Of a stretch of 40,381 bases of DNA, positions 1-8,980 are shown piece after piece (the stretch's first letter is position 1; each line of letters starts with the position of its first letter). A program made the position numbers and the translations under genes. Under the pieces are notes generated by a model, which was not told the origin of the DNA, did not search any database, and was given only the letters and a program-made list of their open reading frames with translations. Source of the stretch: an uncultured Porphyromonadaceae bacterium (lineage in GTDB: Bacteria; Bacteroidota; Bacteroidia; Bacteroidales; Muribaculaceae); contig CAMWXI010000005.1 in NCBI GenBank assembly GCA_947178175.1, forward strand, positions 1-40,381, in the 5' to 3' direction.

Positions 1-2
1 AT

Positions 3-158
3 ATGGTGGTGATGGGTGCGCTTCTCGAAGCAATGCCTTATAAATTGCCGATGGAGAATGTCATCAAGGGCTTGAAGAAATCTCTTCCCGAACGCCACCA
101 CAAACTCATTCCTCTGAATGAGCAGGCAATCGAAAAGGGACGTTCCTTGCTTAAATAA
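3..158 (+). CDS. 2-oxoacid:ferredoxin oxidoreductase gamma subunit, C-terminal fragment (5' end outside window)
   Basis: Open frame from the window edge to TAA at 156-158: ...MVVMGALLEAMPYKLPMENVIKGLKKSLPERHHKLIPLNEQAIEKGRSLLK. Resembles the C-terminus of KorC/VorC-type gamma subunits. Confidence 0.6.
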   Translation: MVVMGALLEAMPYKLPMENVIKGLKKSLPERHHKLIPLNEQAIEKGRSLLK

Positions 159-172
159 GAATATCCTGATAT

Positions 173-222
173 AATTTAAAGGGGATATGTCGGAATTCAA
201 TCTGACATATCCCCTTTAAATT
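173..222. terminator. Bidirectional-looking intrinsic terminator, 19-bp perfect inverted repeat
   Basis: AATTTAAAGGGGATATGTC (173-191) / GACATATCCCCTTTAAATT (204-222) with a 12-nt loop, immediately after the stop at 158. Confidence 0.8.
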
Positions 223-325
223 CAATATTTCTTCACTACTTGCGTTTAACAAATATATTCTTAACTCAGACCCCTCACCATAAATGTGTCAATTCCGGGG
301 TCTCGGTCATCACCGGCAATCATAA

Positions 326-3313
326 ATGAATCGAAGCAGTAGTAGGGGGAAGGAAAGCAATAAGATGGCAGGTGGCATCCGCAGAGGGGTGTTGCTTCAA
401 TCGGTCATGCTCATTATGGCGGCCATGGTGTTGCTCAGTGCCTGTTCCACAAAGAAGAATACCCCGATGTCGCGTCAATGGCAGGCTTTTACTACCCGCT
501 ACAACGTATATTATAATGGTTCGGAACATTTTAAGGAGACACTTAAGAGTATGGAGGATGGATATGAGGATGACTATTCCCGCACACTCCTGACACATCC
601 GGCTGATGCAAGGGCCGACAGCAAATATCCCCAGCCATCCGGCGACTTCAAGCGTACGATAGAGAAGATGCAGAAAGCGATTCAGCTTCATTCCATCAAG
701 AAGAAACCAGCCAAGAAGTCCGGTTCGGCAAAAGAGAAGGCATTTCGTGCAAGAGAGGAATTCAATCCATTTCTCCATAATGCGTGGATGACCATGGGGA
801 AGGCCCAGTATTTTAATGGAGACTTTTTAGGAGCAGCATCAACATTTTTCTACATCTCAAAGCATTTCAAGTGGTTGCCGGAGACAGTCACGGAAGCTCA
901 GCTATGGCAGGCACGTTCTTATTGTGCATTGGATTGGGATAATGAGGCGGAGAATGTGTTGCGCTTAGTTAAACCGGCCCAGCTCAAGACATCTGCCCTG
1001 ACGAATCTGTATAATCTTGTACAGGCTTCTTTTCTTGTCCGTACGGATAAATATAAAGAGGCGATACCATATCTTAAGGAGAGTGCCGCAAAGGCCAAAG
1101 GTAGCCAGAAAAACCGGTTGTATTTTCTTCTGGGCCAGATGTATGAAAAGACCGGGAATAAGACTTTGGCCTATGAAGCGTTTAAAAAAGCAGGGAGTGG
1201 CGTCTCAACCGCATACCGTACCAAGTTTAACGCACGAATAAAACGGAGCGAGGTCTTCACCGGGAAGAATATTAAAGGAGAGGTCAACTCGTTGCGTTCT
1301 CTGACCCGCTACGAACGAAACAAGGAATTCCTTGACCAGATATATTATGCAATCGGAAATCTCTATATGAGTCGTAAAGACACCACAGAGGCATTGAAGA
1401 ATTATCTGCTTGCCGTAGAGAAGTCCACGCGTAACGGCATAGACAAGGCAATGGCACAGTTGGCCTTGGGAAATATATATTTCACACGTCGGGAATATGT
1501 TAAGGCGCAGCCGTGTTATTCAGAAGCTGTGCCACAACTGAATAATAGCTTTCCAAATTATGATATGCTTAAGAAGCGCAGTGATGTGCTTGATGAGCTT
1601 GCGACGTATGCCGGAAATGTTGAGCTTCAGGACTCATTGCTTCAGCTTTCCGTCCTTCCGGAAGAGGAGCGTCTTAAGGTGTGTGAGCGTCTGGCCGCGG
1701 AGTTCATAAAAAAAGAGAAAGAAGAAGAGAAGGAGCGGCAGCTTCAGGAGGCATTGGCAAATCGCGAGGAGACAGCCTCTCCTATGGATAGTCAGAGTGG
1801 CCCCACAGGATTTCAGGCAAACTCCGACAAGTCATGGTATTTTTATAATACTATGACCAAGAACACCGGCAAGTCAGAATTCCAGCGTCGTTGGGGAGCA
1901 AGAAAACTTGAAGATGACTGGCGCCGCCGCAATAAGAGTTCTTATTCATTAGAGGAACCGGAGACTGAGGAAAACAGTGAATCAGATGAAAATCAGAATG
2001 TAGCGGCCACTGATTCGCTGACAACCGAACAGGCAGAGGCACAAAAGAAGGAGCAGGATCCGCACTATGCGGAGTATTATTTGCGTCAAATTCCGGCTAC
2101 TCCCGAGCAGATACAGACTGCTAACGAGGTGATAGAGGAGGGCCTTTATAATATGGGCTTGATTCTCAAGGATAAACTTGAGGATTTCCCTGCGGCGCGT
2201 GCAGAGTTTACAGAGCTTAATGAGCGTTATCCCGACAACACCTACAGGTTGGAGGTATATTACAATCTCTATTTGATGGCAGTGCGGGAGGATGACACGG
2301 TGGAAGCAGAGAAGTGGAAAAATAAGATTCTTGAAGATTTCCCTGAATCTCCATATGGAGTCGCGATGCAGGACCCTGACTATTTTAATAAATTAAGACG
2401 GATGCATCAACTTCAGGAGGCGATGTATCAGGAGGCATATGACGCATATCTCGCAAACGATAATACCGAGGTTCACCGCCTCACAAAAGAGATGGAGACA
2501 GACTATCCTCTCTCTGCCATTTTGCCGAAGTTTGTGTTTATAGATGCGTTGTCATATCTCACGGAGGGAGACAATGAGCAGTTCCGTGAGCGGCTTCAGG
2601 AATTGTTGCAGAAGTGGCCTGAAACGGATATGACGCCCATGGCCGGCAGTATTCTGCAGGGACTTAAGGATGGAAAAGTGCCACATCAGGGGGTTAGCAA
2701 TAACCGGGGATTGCTTTGGGACACACGACTGACCGGAAGCGGGGAAACTCCTGCCGGTTCAGACGGTCTCCCGGCCAACTTCGAGCGTGACCCTTCCAAG
2801 CCGCAGATATTTGTGTTGGCTTTCCCCAGGGATTCCGTCAGCTCCAACCAATTGCTATATGACGTGGCAAGATTTAATTTCTCCTCATTTGTGGTCAAGG
2901 ACTTCGATTTGGAGCAGATGAGCTTCGGGAATGTAGGTCTGATAATTATCCGGGGATTTGAAAATCTGGCTGCTCTTGAGCATTACCGCACTGTGATGGC
3001 ACGTTCCGACTTCCGGCTTCCGGAGGGGGTGCGCCCCATCATGATAAGCAAAGCCAACTTTGATCTGCTTCTCCGGGAGGGTCGTTCCTTTGAGGAATAT
3101 TTCCGTTTCCAGGAGCAGAGTGAAGTAGAGGCTACCGAACAGAAGGTGCTGGGAGAAGCGGCTGAATCCCCTGAGCAAAAAGAGCCGGAGGAGCCATCGG
3201 AGCCGGCAGACCCGGAAATGCAGTCTGAACTGGCAGAGCCGACTGAACTGACTGAACCGGCGGAGCTATCAGAGCCCGGAGTGCCTACAGAGGATGCGGA
3301 GGGCGCGGAATAA
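326..3313 (+). CDS. porW: PorW/SprE-like TPR lipoprotein (type IX secretion / gliding motility)
   Basis: 995-aa ORF; lipobox LLSAC; N-terminal 'STKKNTPMSRQWQAFTTRYNVYYNGSEHFKETLKSM' and TPR organisation typical of the SprE/PorW family; acidic E/P-rich C-terminal tail. Confidence 0.8.
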   Translation: MNRSSSRGKESNKMAGGIRRGVLLQSVMLIMAAMVLLSACSTKKNTPMSRQWQAFTTRYNVYYNGSEHFKETLKSMEDGYEDDYSRTLLTHPADARADSKYPQPSGDFKRTIEKMQKAIQLHSIKKKPAKKSGSAKEKAFRAREEFNPFLHNAWMTMGKAQYFNGDFLGAASTFFYISKHFKWLPETVTEAQLWQARSYCALDWDNEAENVLRLVKPAQLKTSALTNLYNLVQASFLVRTDKYKEAIPYLKESAAKAKGSQKNRLYFLLGQMYEKTGNKTLAYEAFKKAGSGVSTAYRTKFNARIKRSEVFTGKNIKGEVNSLRSLTRYERNKEFLDQIYYAIGNLYMSRKDTTEALKNYLLAVEKSTRNGIDKAMAQLALGNIYFTRREYVKAQPCYSEAVPQLNNSFPNYDMLKKRSDVLDELATYAGNVELQDSLLQLSVLPEEERLKVCERLAAEFIKKEKEEEKERQLQEALANREETASPMDSQSGPTGFQANSDKSWYFYNTMTKNTGKSEFQRRWGARKLEDDWRRRNKSSYSLEEPETEENSESDENQNVAATDSLTTEQAEAQKKEQDPHYAEYYLRQIPATPEQIQTANEVIEEGLYNMGLILKDKLEDFPAARAEFTELNERYPDNTYRLEVYYNLYLMAVREDDTVEAEKWKNKILEDFPESPYGVAMQDPDYFNKLRRMHQLQEAMYQEAYDAYLANDNTEVHRLTKEMETDYPLSAILPKFVFIDALSYLTEGDNEQFRERLQELLQKWPETDMTPMAGSILQGLKDGKVPHQGVSNNRGLLWDTRLTGSGETPAGSDGLPANFERDPSKPQIFVLAFPRDSVSSNQLLYDVARFNFSSFVVKDFDLEQMSFGNVGLIIIRGFENLAALEHYRTVMARSDFRLPEGVRPIMISKANFDLLLREGRSFEEYFRFQEQSEVEATEQKVLGEAAESPEQKEPEEPSEPADPEMQSELAEPTELTEPAELSEPGVPTEDAEGAE

Positions 3314-3390
3314 TCGGAAAATTTAGATTCAGAGAACAAAACCACTCCCCTCGCGGTTATTAATTGCGGAAAAGAATATAATTGAAGAAT

Positions 3391-4932
3391 ATGGAAAAAA
3401 TACTATGGGCTGATGATGAAATCGACCTGTTGAAACCACATATATTATTTCTCAAGCAAAAAGGGTATGAGGTGAAAACTGTCTCCAATGGTCAGGATGC
3501 ACTTGAAGCTTTGAATCATGAGCCGTTTTCACTTATTCTGCTGGATGAAAATATGCCCGGCATCTCAGGACTTGAAACACTGACGAGAATCAATCAGTCT
3601 CACCCGGAGATCCCGGTGATTATGATCACCAAGAGTGAGGAAGAGAATATCATGAATCAGGCTATCGGAAATAAGATTGCCGATTATCTCATCAAGCCGG
3701 TCAACCCCAGTCAGATTCTGTTGTCGATAAAGAAAAATCTACACAGCTCGGAATTGGTGGCGCAGCAGACAACGTCAGACTATCAGCAGGAATTTGCCAA
3801 GATATCCATGTTGATAAATTCCGCTGCTTCCATTGAGGACTGGATGCATGTTTACCGTCAGCTGGTATATTGGGAACTTAAGCTTTCCGACACTGATAAA
3901 GGGATGGACGAGCTGTTGCTGCTTCAGAAACGGGATGCTAATTCCAATTTCTGCAAATTCATAAAACGAAATTATGAAGAGTGGGTGTCATCGCCCGACA
4001 GCTATCAACCATTGATGAGCCATAAGGTGTTCAGAAGTAAGGTGTTCCCTTTGCTTGATGAAGGGAAAAAGGTATGCTTCGTGCTTATAGATAATTTCCG
4101 TCTTGACCAGTGGAAGGTGCTCCAGCCTTTATTGACGGATACATTTAACGTTGAGGAGCAGTTATACACCACCATCCTTCCTACATCCACACAGTATGCA
4201 CGGAACGCCATTTTTGCCGGACTTATGCCCCTTCAGATACAGGAGATGTTTCCGGAGCTATGGGTGGATGAAGATGAGGATGAAGGGCTCAACAGGCATG
4301 AGAGGGAGCTGATAGCGACACAGTTTGAGCGTTTCCGCCGGCCAACAAAGTTTGTGTACACCAAACTTAATGATACCACAGGAGGTGAGAAATTCCTTGC
4401 GAAATTCGATTCTATGAAGGATGCGCCTCTTCACGTTTTGGTGTTGAACTTCATAGATATGCTCTCACATGCGCGAACAGAGTCAAAAATGATTCGTGAG
4501 CTCGCTAATTCAGATGCTGCCTATCGTTCGCTGACGGAGTCATGGTTTCGCCATTCTTCAACAATAGAGATTTTCCGGAAGATGGCGGAGGAGGGCTACA
4601 CTATAATACTCACCACAGACCACGGCACAATCAGAGTTGACAATCCTATAAAGGTAGTTGGAGACAGAAACACCAATACCAACCTTCGTTATAAGGTAGG
4701 CAAGAATCTGAATTATAACCATAAGCAGGTGTATGAGATGACGAATCCGAAGAAATTCGGATTGCCGGCACCTAATCTGTCGAGCACCTTTATATATGCT
4801 TGCAATGAGGATTTCTTCTCCTATCCGAATAACTATAATTACTATGTCCAGTATTACACCGGCACCTTCCAACATGGAGGAATTTCCCTGCAGGAGATGT
4901 TGGTGCCGCTTGTGACTTTAACTCCGCGATGA
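3391..4932 (+). CDS. porX: PorX-type response regulator: REC domain plus PglZ/alkaline-phosphatase-superfamily effector domain
   Basis: MEKILWADDEIDLLKPHILFLKQKGYEV...LILLDENMPG...VIMITKS (REC); PglZ-type motifs DNFRLDQW, TTILPTSTQYAR, TTDHGT, QHGGISLQEMLVPLV. ATG at 3391 preferred over the TTG at 3382. Confidence 0.88.
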   Translation: MEKILWADDEIDLLKPHILFLKQKGYEVKTVSNGQDALEALNHEPFSLILLDENMPGISGLETLTRINQSHPEIPVIMITKSEEENIMNQAIGNKIADYLIKPVNPSQILLSIKKNLHSSELVAQQTTSDYQQEFAKISMLINSAASIEDWMHVYRQLVYWELKLSDTDKGMDELLLLQKRDANSNFCKFIKRNYEEWVSSPDSYQPLMSHKVFRSKVFPLLDEGKKVCFVLIDNFRLDQWKVLQPLLTDTFNVEEQLYTTILPTSTQYARNAIFAGLMPLQIQEMFPELWVDEDEDEGLNRHERELIATQFERFRRPTKFVYTKLNDTTGGEKFLAKFDSMKDAPLHVLVLNFIDMLSHARTESKMIRELANSDAAYRSLTESWFRHSSTIEIFRKMAEEGYTIILTTDHGTIRVDNPIKVVGDRNTNTNLRYKVGKNLNYNHKQVYEMTNPKKFGLPAPNLSSTFIYACNEDFFSYPNNYNYYVQYYTGTFQHGGISLQEMLVPLVTLTPR

Positions 4933-5996
4933 TGAGAAAAATATTACCGTTGCTCGTTCTGTCAGTTGTCGTATGGCTTTGTGCTTCAGCGCAGTTTAAA
5001 GGTTCGGTGGAAGCTAACTCTCCGCGTCCCGATGTGAGAGGGCCGTCGGCAAGTCTGGAAATAGTCAGCAATCGTCAGGCGTTGCGAAGTCTCGTGGAGC
5101 GCGCCGATTCCGGAGACATGGTTTCGATTTATCATCTTGCACGTCTGTATGACACGGGATATGACTCCATCCCTTGCGACACGATTGAAGCTATGCGCCT
5201 TTACCGGCGAGCCGCGGAGCTTAATTATCCTCCGGCTCAAAATCTATATGGTTTCCGACTTTATAATGGTATAGGAGGAGCGAAGGATATAAACGCCGGA
5301 CTGGAATGGATAGAGAAAGCGGCATTAAACGGTGACCCTACGGCCACCAATAATCTTGGTTGGCTCCTTTTGGAAGGGGAGGGAGTGGAGCATGATGCGG
5401 AGAAGGCTGCCTTTTGGCTCACACGCAGTGCCCAAAACGGAGTTCCTTCGGCTATGATACTGCTTGGCGACCTCTATAGAGAGGGCAAAGGAGTTGAAAA
5501 GGCGGATACGGCACACGCTTTATCCCTTTATAACCGTGCCCTTGAGAGAGGAATGAGAGATGTATGGCCACGCATTTATTCAATGAAACATCAGGAATGG
5601 AGTCTGCTTCCACCGGAGGAGAAGGTGGCGGTGGGGATGTATTATTATCCACGGCTCGCACCTGAAATCGGTGTGAGGATTTTTGAGGCTGCCGCCACAG
5701 AGGGGAATGTGAAAAGTATGGCTCTGCTGGGAGATGCCCTGAGCCGAGGTGTGGGGATTGCTTATGACCATGCCAAATCCACAGACTATCTTTTTCGGGC
5801 CGCTAAGGGTGGCGACCCATATGCAGCATTTGTAATTGCTGAAATGCTCGAAATGTTTCCGGATGCTCTGAACGGACTCACTGATGATAATGACCTTAAG
5901 GATGCGCAGTCCTGGTATGAGAAAGCAGCTCAGAAGGGGGTGAGAACGGCTGAGGAAGCTACCCGCAATCTGCTTAATCCGGGATATTCTAATTAA
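4929..5996 (+). CDS. Sel1-like repeat protein with N-terminal signal peptide
   Basis: Signal-like MMRKILPLLVLSVVVWLCASA; repeated Sel1 motifs (A..LYDTGYDSIPCDTIEAMRLYRRAAE; ANNLGWLLLEGEGVEHDAEKAAFWLTRSAQNG; AMILLGDLYREGKGVEKAD). Start overlaps the porX stop. Confidence 0.85.
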   Translation: MMRKILPLLVLSVVVWLCASAQFKGSVEANSPRPDVRGPSASLEIVSNRQALRSLVERADSGDMVSIYHLARLYDTGYDSIPCDTIEAMRLYRRAAELNYPPAQNLYGFRLYNGIGGAKDINAGLEWIEKAALNGDPTATNNLGWLLLEGEGVEHDAEKAAFWLTRSAQNGVPSAMILLGDLYREGKGVEKADTAHALSLYNRALERGMRDVWPRIYSMKHQEWSLLPPEEKVAVGMYYYPRLAPEIGVRIFEAAATEGNVKSMALLGDALSRGVGIAYDHAKSTDYLFRAAKGGDPYAAFVIAEMLEMFPDALNGLTDDNDLKDAQSWYEKAAQKGVRTAEEATRNLLNPGYSN

Positions 5997-6053
5997 CGTC
6001 GGTTTGCGGGAGGAAACTCCGGGTTTTACTTCGGAGGATTGCTGACGGGGTGT

Positions 6054-6084
6054 TTTGCAGATAGGAAGAAAAGAAGTAACTTTG
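6054..6084 (+). promoter_or_regulatory. Bacteroidetes sigma-ABfr-type promoter for dapB
   Basis: TTTG (6054-6057) - N19 - TAACTTTG (6077-6084), matching the published TTTG/N19-21/TAnnTTTG consensus, 16 bp upstream of the dapB ATG at 6100. Confidence 0.6.
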
Positions 6085-6099
6085 AAAAAATTTTATGGT

Positions 6100-6843
6100 A
6101 TGAAAGTCGCTTTAATAGGTCATGGACGTATGGGCCGGCTCATAGAAACGATTCTGAAGGAGCGGGGATTAAGTGTGTCATGCATTATTGATGAGCATGA
6201 TCAGGAGCTTTTTGACTCCCGTGAGTTTCGCGAGTCGGATGTTGCGATAGAATTCACCACTCCGGCAACAGCCGTGGATAATATACTGCATTGTTTTGCC
6301 GCTGGTGTGCCTGTGGTATGTGGCACTACAGGATGGACTGATTCCCTTCCCGAACTGAAGAAGATGTGTGAGGAGGGGAAAGGGACGCTTCTCTATGCCT
6401 CCAACTTCTCGGTCGGTGTCAACATCTTCCGTGCCGTCAACAGATATCTGGCACGGATAATGAATGATTTTGCAGAATATATCCCCTCTATGGAGGAGAC
6501 GCATCATATTCACAAGCTTGATCATCCTTCAGGGACTGCCATAACATTGGCGGAGGAGATTGTGGAGGCTTCCGAACGCCTTAACGGCTGGAAGGAGCCG
6601 ATTCCCGGTGAGAAACCTTTGGAGGATATGTTGGAGGTGGCACATGTGCGTCGCGGCGAAGTGCCGGGAATCCATGAGATTAAATGGGATAGTGATGCGG
6701 ATACCATCACTCTGGTTCATTCTGCAAAGTCAAGACGAGGATTTGCTTCGGGAGCTGTCATGGCCGCTGAATGGCTTGCCGGGAAAAAGGGCTTTTTCAC
6801 CATCTCCGATGTTCTCGCCTCCAAAACTCAAGGCCTATTCTGA
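6100..6843 (+). CDS. dapB: 4-hydroxy-tetrahydrodipicolinate reductase
   Basis: MKVALIGHGRMGRLIE...CGTTGWTDSLPELKK...ETHHIHKLDHPSGTAITLAEEI. The track start at 6055 (TTG) would lie within the promoter. Confidence 0.95.
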   Translation: MKVALIGHGRMGRLIETILKERGLSVSCIIDEHDQELFDSREFRESDVAIEFTTPATAVDNILHCFAAGVPVVCGTTGWTDSLPELKKMCEEGKGTLLYASNFSVGVNIFRAVNRYLARIMNDFAEYIPSMEETHHIHKLDHPSGTAITLAEEIVEASERLNGWKEPIPGEKPLEDMLEVAHVRRGEVPGIHEIKWDSDADTITLVHSAKSRRGFASGAVMAAEWLAGKKGFFTISDVLASKTQGLF

Positions 6844-6856
6844 TGTTTTCTGATAA

Positions 6857-8329
6857 TTGAGCAAAGTCATGTCTGTTTCTGAAAAAAAATATCACGACAA
6901 ATTTTTATATGAACTCACAACCCGTCTGGGAAAGGTGAAGGGAACACGATGGTTGAGATTCCTGACAGTCACACTTCTTTTTATACTATTTGTGATTTGG
7001 ATCGGAAATCCCTGGCTGCTACTCATATGGTTGTTGCTGTTTGACATCTATCTGACACAGTTTATCCCCTGGTCATGGTGGAAAAAGAAGAAGGGAGTCA
7101 CCCGCACGTTCATGGCGTGGGTGGATGCAATAGTCTATGCCTTGGTGCTGGTATATATTATCTTTGCCTTTATAGGACAGAACTATAAGATTCCTTCATC
7201 TTCTCTCGAAAAATCACTGCTTGTTGGAGACTATCTTTGGGTAAGCAAGGTTATCTATGGGCCGCGTGTGCCACAGACTCCTCTCCATTTCCCCCTTGCG
7301 CAACACACTCTCCCAATTCTCAACACTAAGAGTTATATTGATAATCCGCAACTCGCATATCACCGGTTGCCGGGTCTGAGATCAGTGGAGCGGGGCGACA
7401 TCGTGGTCTTCAATTTTCCTCAGGGCGACACGGTGCTGTCCGCCTTCCCTACAGAGGATTATTATATGATTCTGAATTCACTGACAGCTTCGGGTGTGAA
7501 AAATGCCAGAGAGTTTGTAAAGAATAATCCCGGGAAATTCGGAAATATAATAGTCAGACCGGTTGATCGTCGTGAGAACTATGTGAAACGTTGTGTAGGT
7601 CTGCCAGGGGAATTCATCTCCATGAGCAATGACACAATCTTTATTAACGGCAAGATGATTCCGGAGCCGGAGAATGTGCAGTATAATTATATCATTCCCG
7701 TCAAGGGAGCCATTTCCGCCGACAAATGGAAGGAATTAGGTGTCCGTCTTGAGGATGCCGGTCCCGAACCGTTGAAGAATGAATACACCGGTTTTCAATT
7801 TTATTCAGTGCCGTTGACTTCTAAAATGAAGAAGATTGTGGAAACATGGCCTGAGGTGACCGACAAACTTGTGAAGGAGACTGAAAGCGGTATGTTTATG
7901 ACCGGAGGTGTCTTCCCGTTGGGGAACGATTATGGTTGGTCTCGCTCAACTACCACACCTTTCTGGATTCCCAAGCGTGGCGCTACACTTCATCTGACCC
8001 TCAATAATCTCCCTGTCTATCGCCGTGCAATAGAAACATATGAGGGGAATGATGTGAAGGTTGACGGTAACGGAAAAATCTTCATCAACGGAAAGCAGAC
8101 TGATTATTATACCTTCAAGTTTGATTATTACTGGATGATGGGAGACAACCGTGATCGCTCGCTCGATTCCCGGTATTGGGGTTTTGTCCCGGAGGATCAG
8201 ATTGTAGGTTCACCGATGTTCGTAATCGCTTCGTTTGATGAGGAGCGTGCCCTTACAGAGAAGGGGAAAATCAGGACAGACAGAATTTTTATTAATGCCA
8301 ATCCGGATAAGGAGAAATTTAAAAAGTGA
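6857..8329 (+). CDS. lepB: Signal peptidase I (S26A), large Bacteroidetes form
   Basis: IPSSSLEKSLLVGDYLWVSK (catalytic Ser box), YVKRCVGLPGE (Lys box), GDNRDRSLDSRYWGFVPE box. Start may be TTG 6857 or ATG 6869. Confidence 0.92.
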   Translation: MSKVMSVSEKKYHDKFLYELTTRLGKVKGTRWLRFLTVTLLFILFVIWIGNPWLLLIWLLLFDIYLTQFIPWSWWKKKKGVTRTFMAWVDAIVYALVLVYIIFAFIGQNYKIPSSSLEKSLLVGDYLWVSKVIYGPRVPQTPLHFPLAQHTLPILNTKSYIDNPQLAYHRLPGLRSVERGDIVVFNFPQGDTVLSAFPTEDYYMILNSLTASGVKNAREFVKNNPGKFGNIIVRPVDRRENYVKRCVGLPGEFISMSNDTIFINGKMIPEPENVQYNYIIPVKGAISADKWKELGVRLEDAGPEPLKNEYTGFQFYSVPLTSKMKKIVETWPEVTDKLVKETESGMFMTGGVFPLGNDYGWSRSTTTPFWIPKRGATLHLTLNNLPVYRRAIETYEGNDVKVDGNGKIFINGKQTDYYTFKFDYYWMMGDNRDRSLDSRYWGFVPEDQIVGSPMFVIASFDEERALTEKGKIRTDRIFINANPDKEKFKK

Positions 8330-8901
8330 GTTTCCCGGCCTATCTCCCCTCTTTGCAGTCTGTGGTTTTAAGTGCCGACGCCCTTAAATCCAGTGAGCTT
8401 CCGCATCGGGAGCTGATGCGGACTCATATTGCGGTTGCGGGAGGTGTCCTCCCCTCTGAAGAGGATGGTGATTCATATTCAGGTATGAGGTTGAGTGTGC
8501 CTGTAGTAGGCGGCACTTCAGCCATTAAGCATACCTCTCCCCTTTCCTGGCAACTGTCAGACCATGGACGATGGGAGGAGGTCCATCTGCGGGGGATTGA
8601 GGCATCTTATGGAAAGACACCATATTTCGCTCATTTCTTTCCGCAACTGAAGGAGCTTATTCTCCATCATCCGTCATCTGCTATGGAGTTTAACGGAAAA
8701 TTGCTCAGATGGATAGATGACTCGGCTTCTCTGACACGCAATTATTCAGCGCTGAGGGAACTCCTGATGACTAATCCGGAATTGTCAAGGCAGAAGCGCG
8801 ACAGGCTTATTCGTCACACTTCTTGTTCTTTAAGCATCATAGACGCATTATTTCGCCTGGGCCCGGAACTGATATTTATCCTTCCGACGGCAGACCCTTA
8901 A
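8326..8901 (+). CDS. WbqC-like family protein
   Basis: 191 aa, 'SFPAYLPSLQSVVLSADALKSSELPHR'; position after dapB-lepB matches the conserved Bacteroidales neighbourhood; GTG start overlaps the lepB stop. Confidence 0.7.
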   Translation: MSFPAYLPSLQSVVLSADALKSSELPHRELMRTHIAVAGGVLPSEEDGDSYSGMRLSVPVVGGTSAIKHTSPLSWQLSDHGRWEEVHLRGIEASYGKTPYFAHFFPQLKELILHHPSSAMEFNGKLLRWIDDSASLTRNYSALRELLMTNPELSRQKRDRLIRHTSCSLSIIDALFRLGPELIFILPTADP

Positions 8902-8980
8902 AATATTTGAAGTTACTGTCCGTTTTATTTTTTAAGAACAAACACACTTCAAGCCTTATAACTTCTGACATTTCTTAAAG

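Noticed and set aside
2983-3345. 120-aa Ser/Gly-rich - strand ORF
   Set aside because: Mirror of the E/P repeat tail of the PorW-like gene; low complexity explains the open frame.
3334-3346. 13-mer GAACAAAACCACT shared with 40288-40300
   Set aside because: Several identical 13-mers are expected by chance in a 40-kb window.
5643-5652. DnaA-box-like TTATCCACG (also near 38764)
   Set aside because: Isolated, one mismatch to TTATCCACA, inside coding regions, no cluster; not evidence of oriC in the window.
6055-6099. Upstream TTG start for dapB
   Set aside because: Overlaps a consensus promoter; conserved DapB N-terminus begins at the ATG at 6100.
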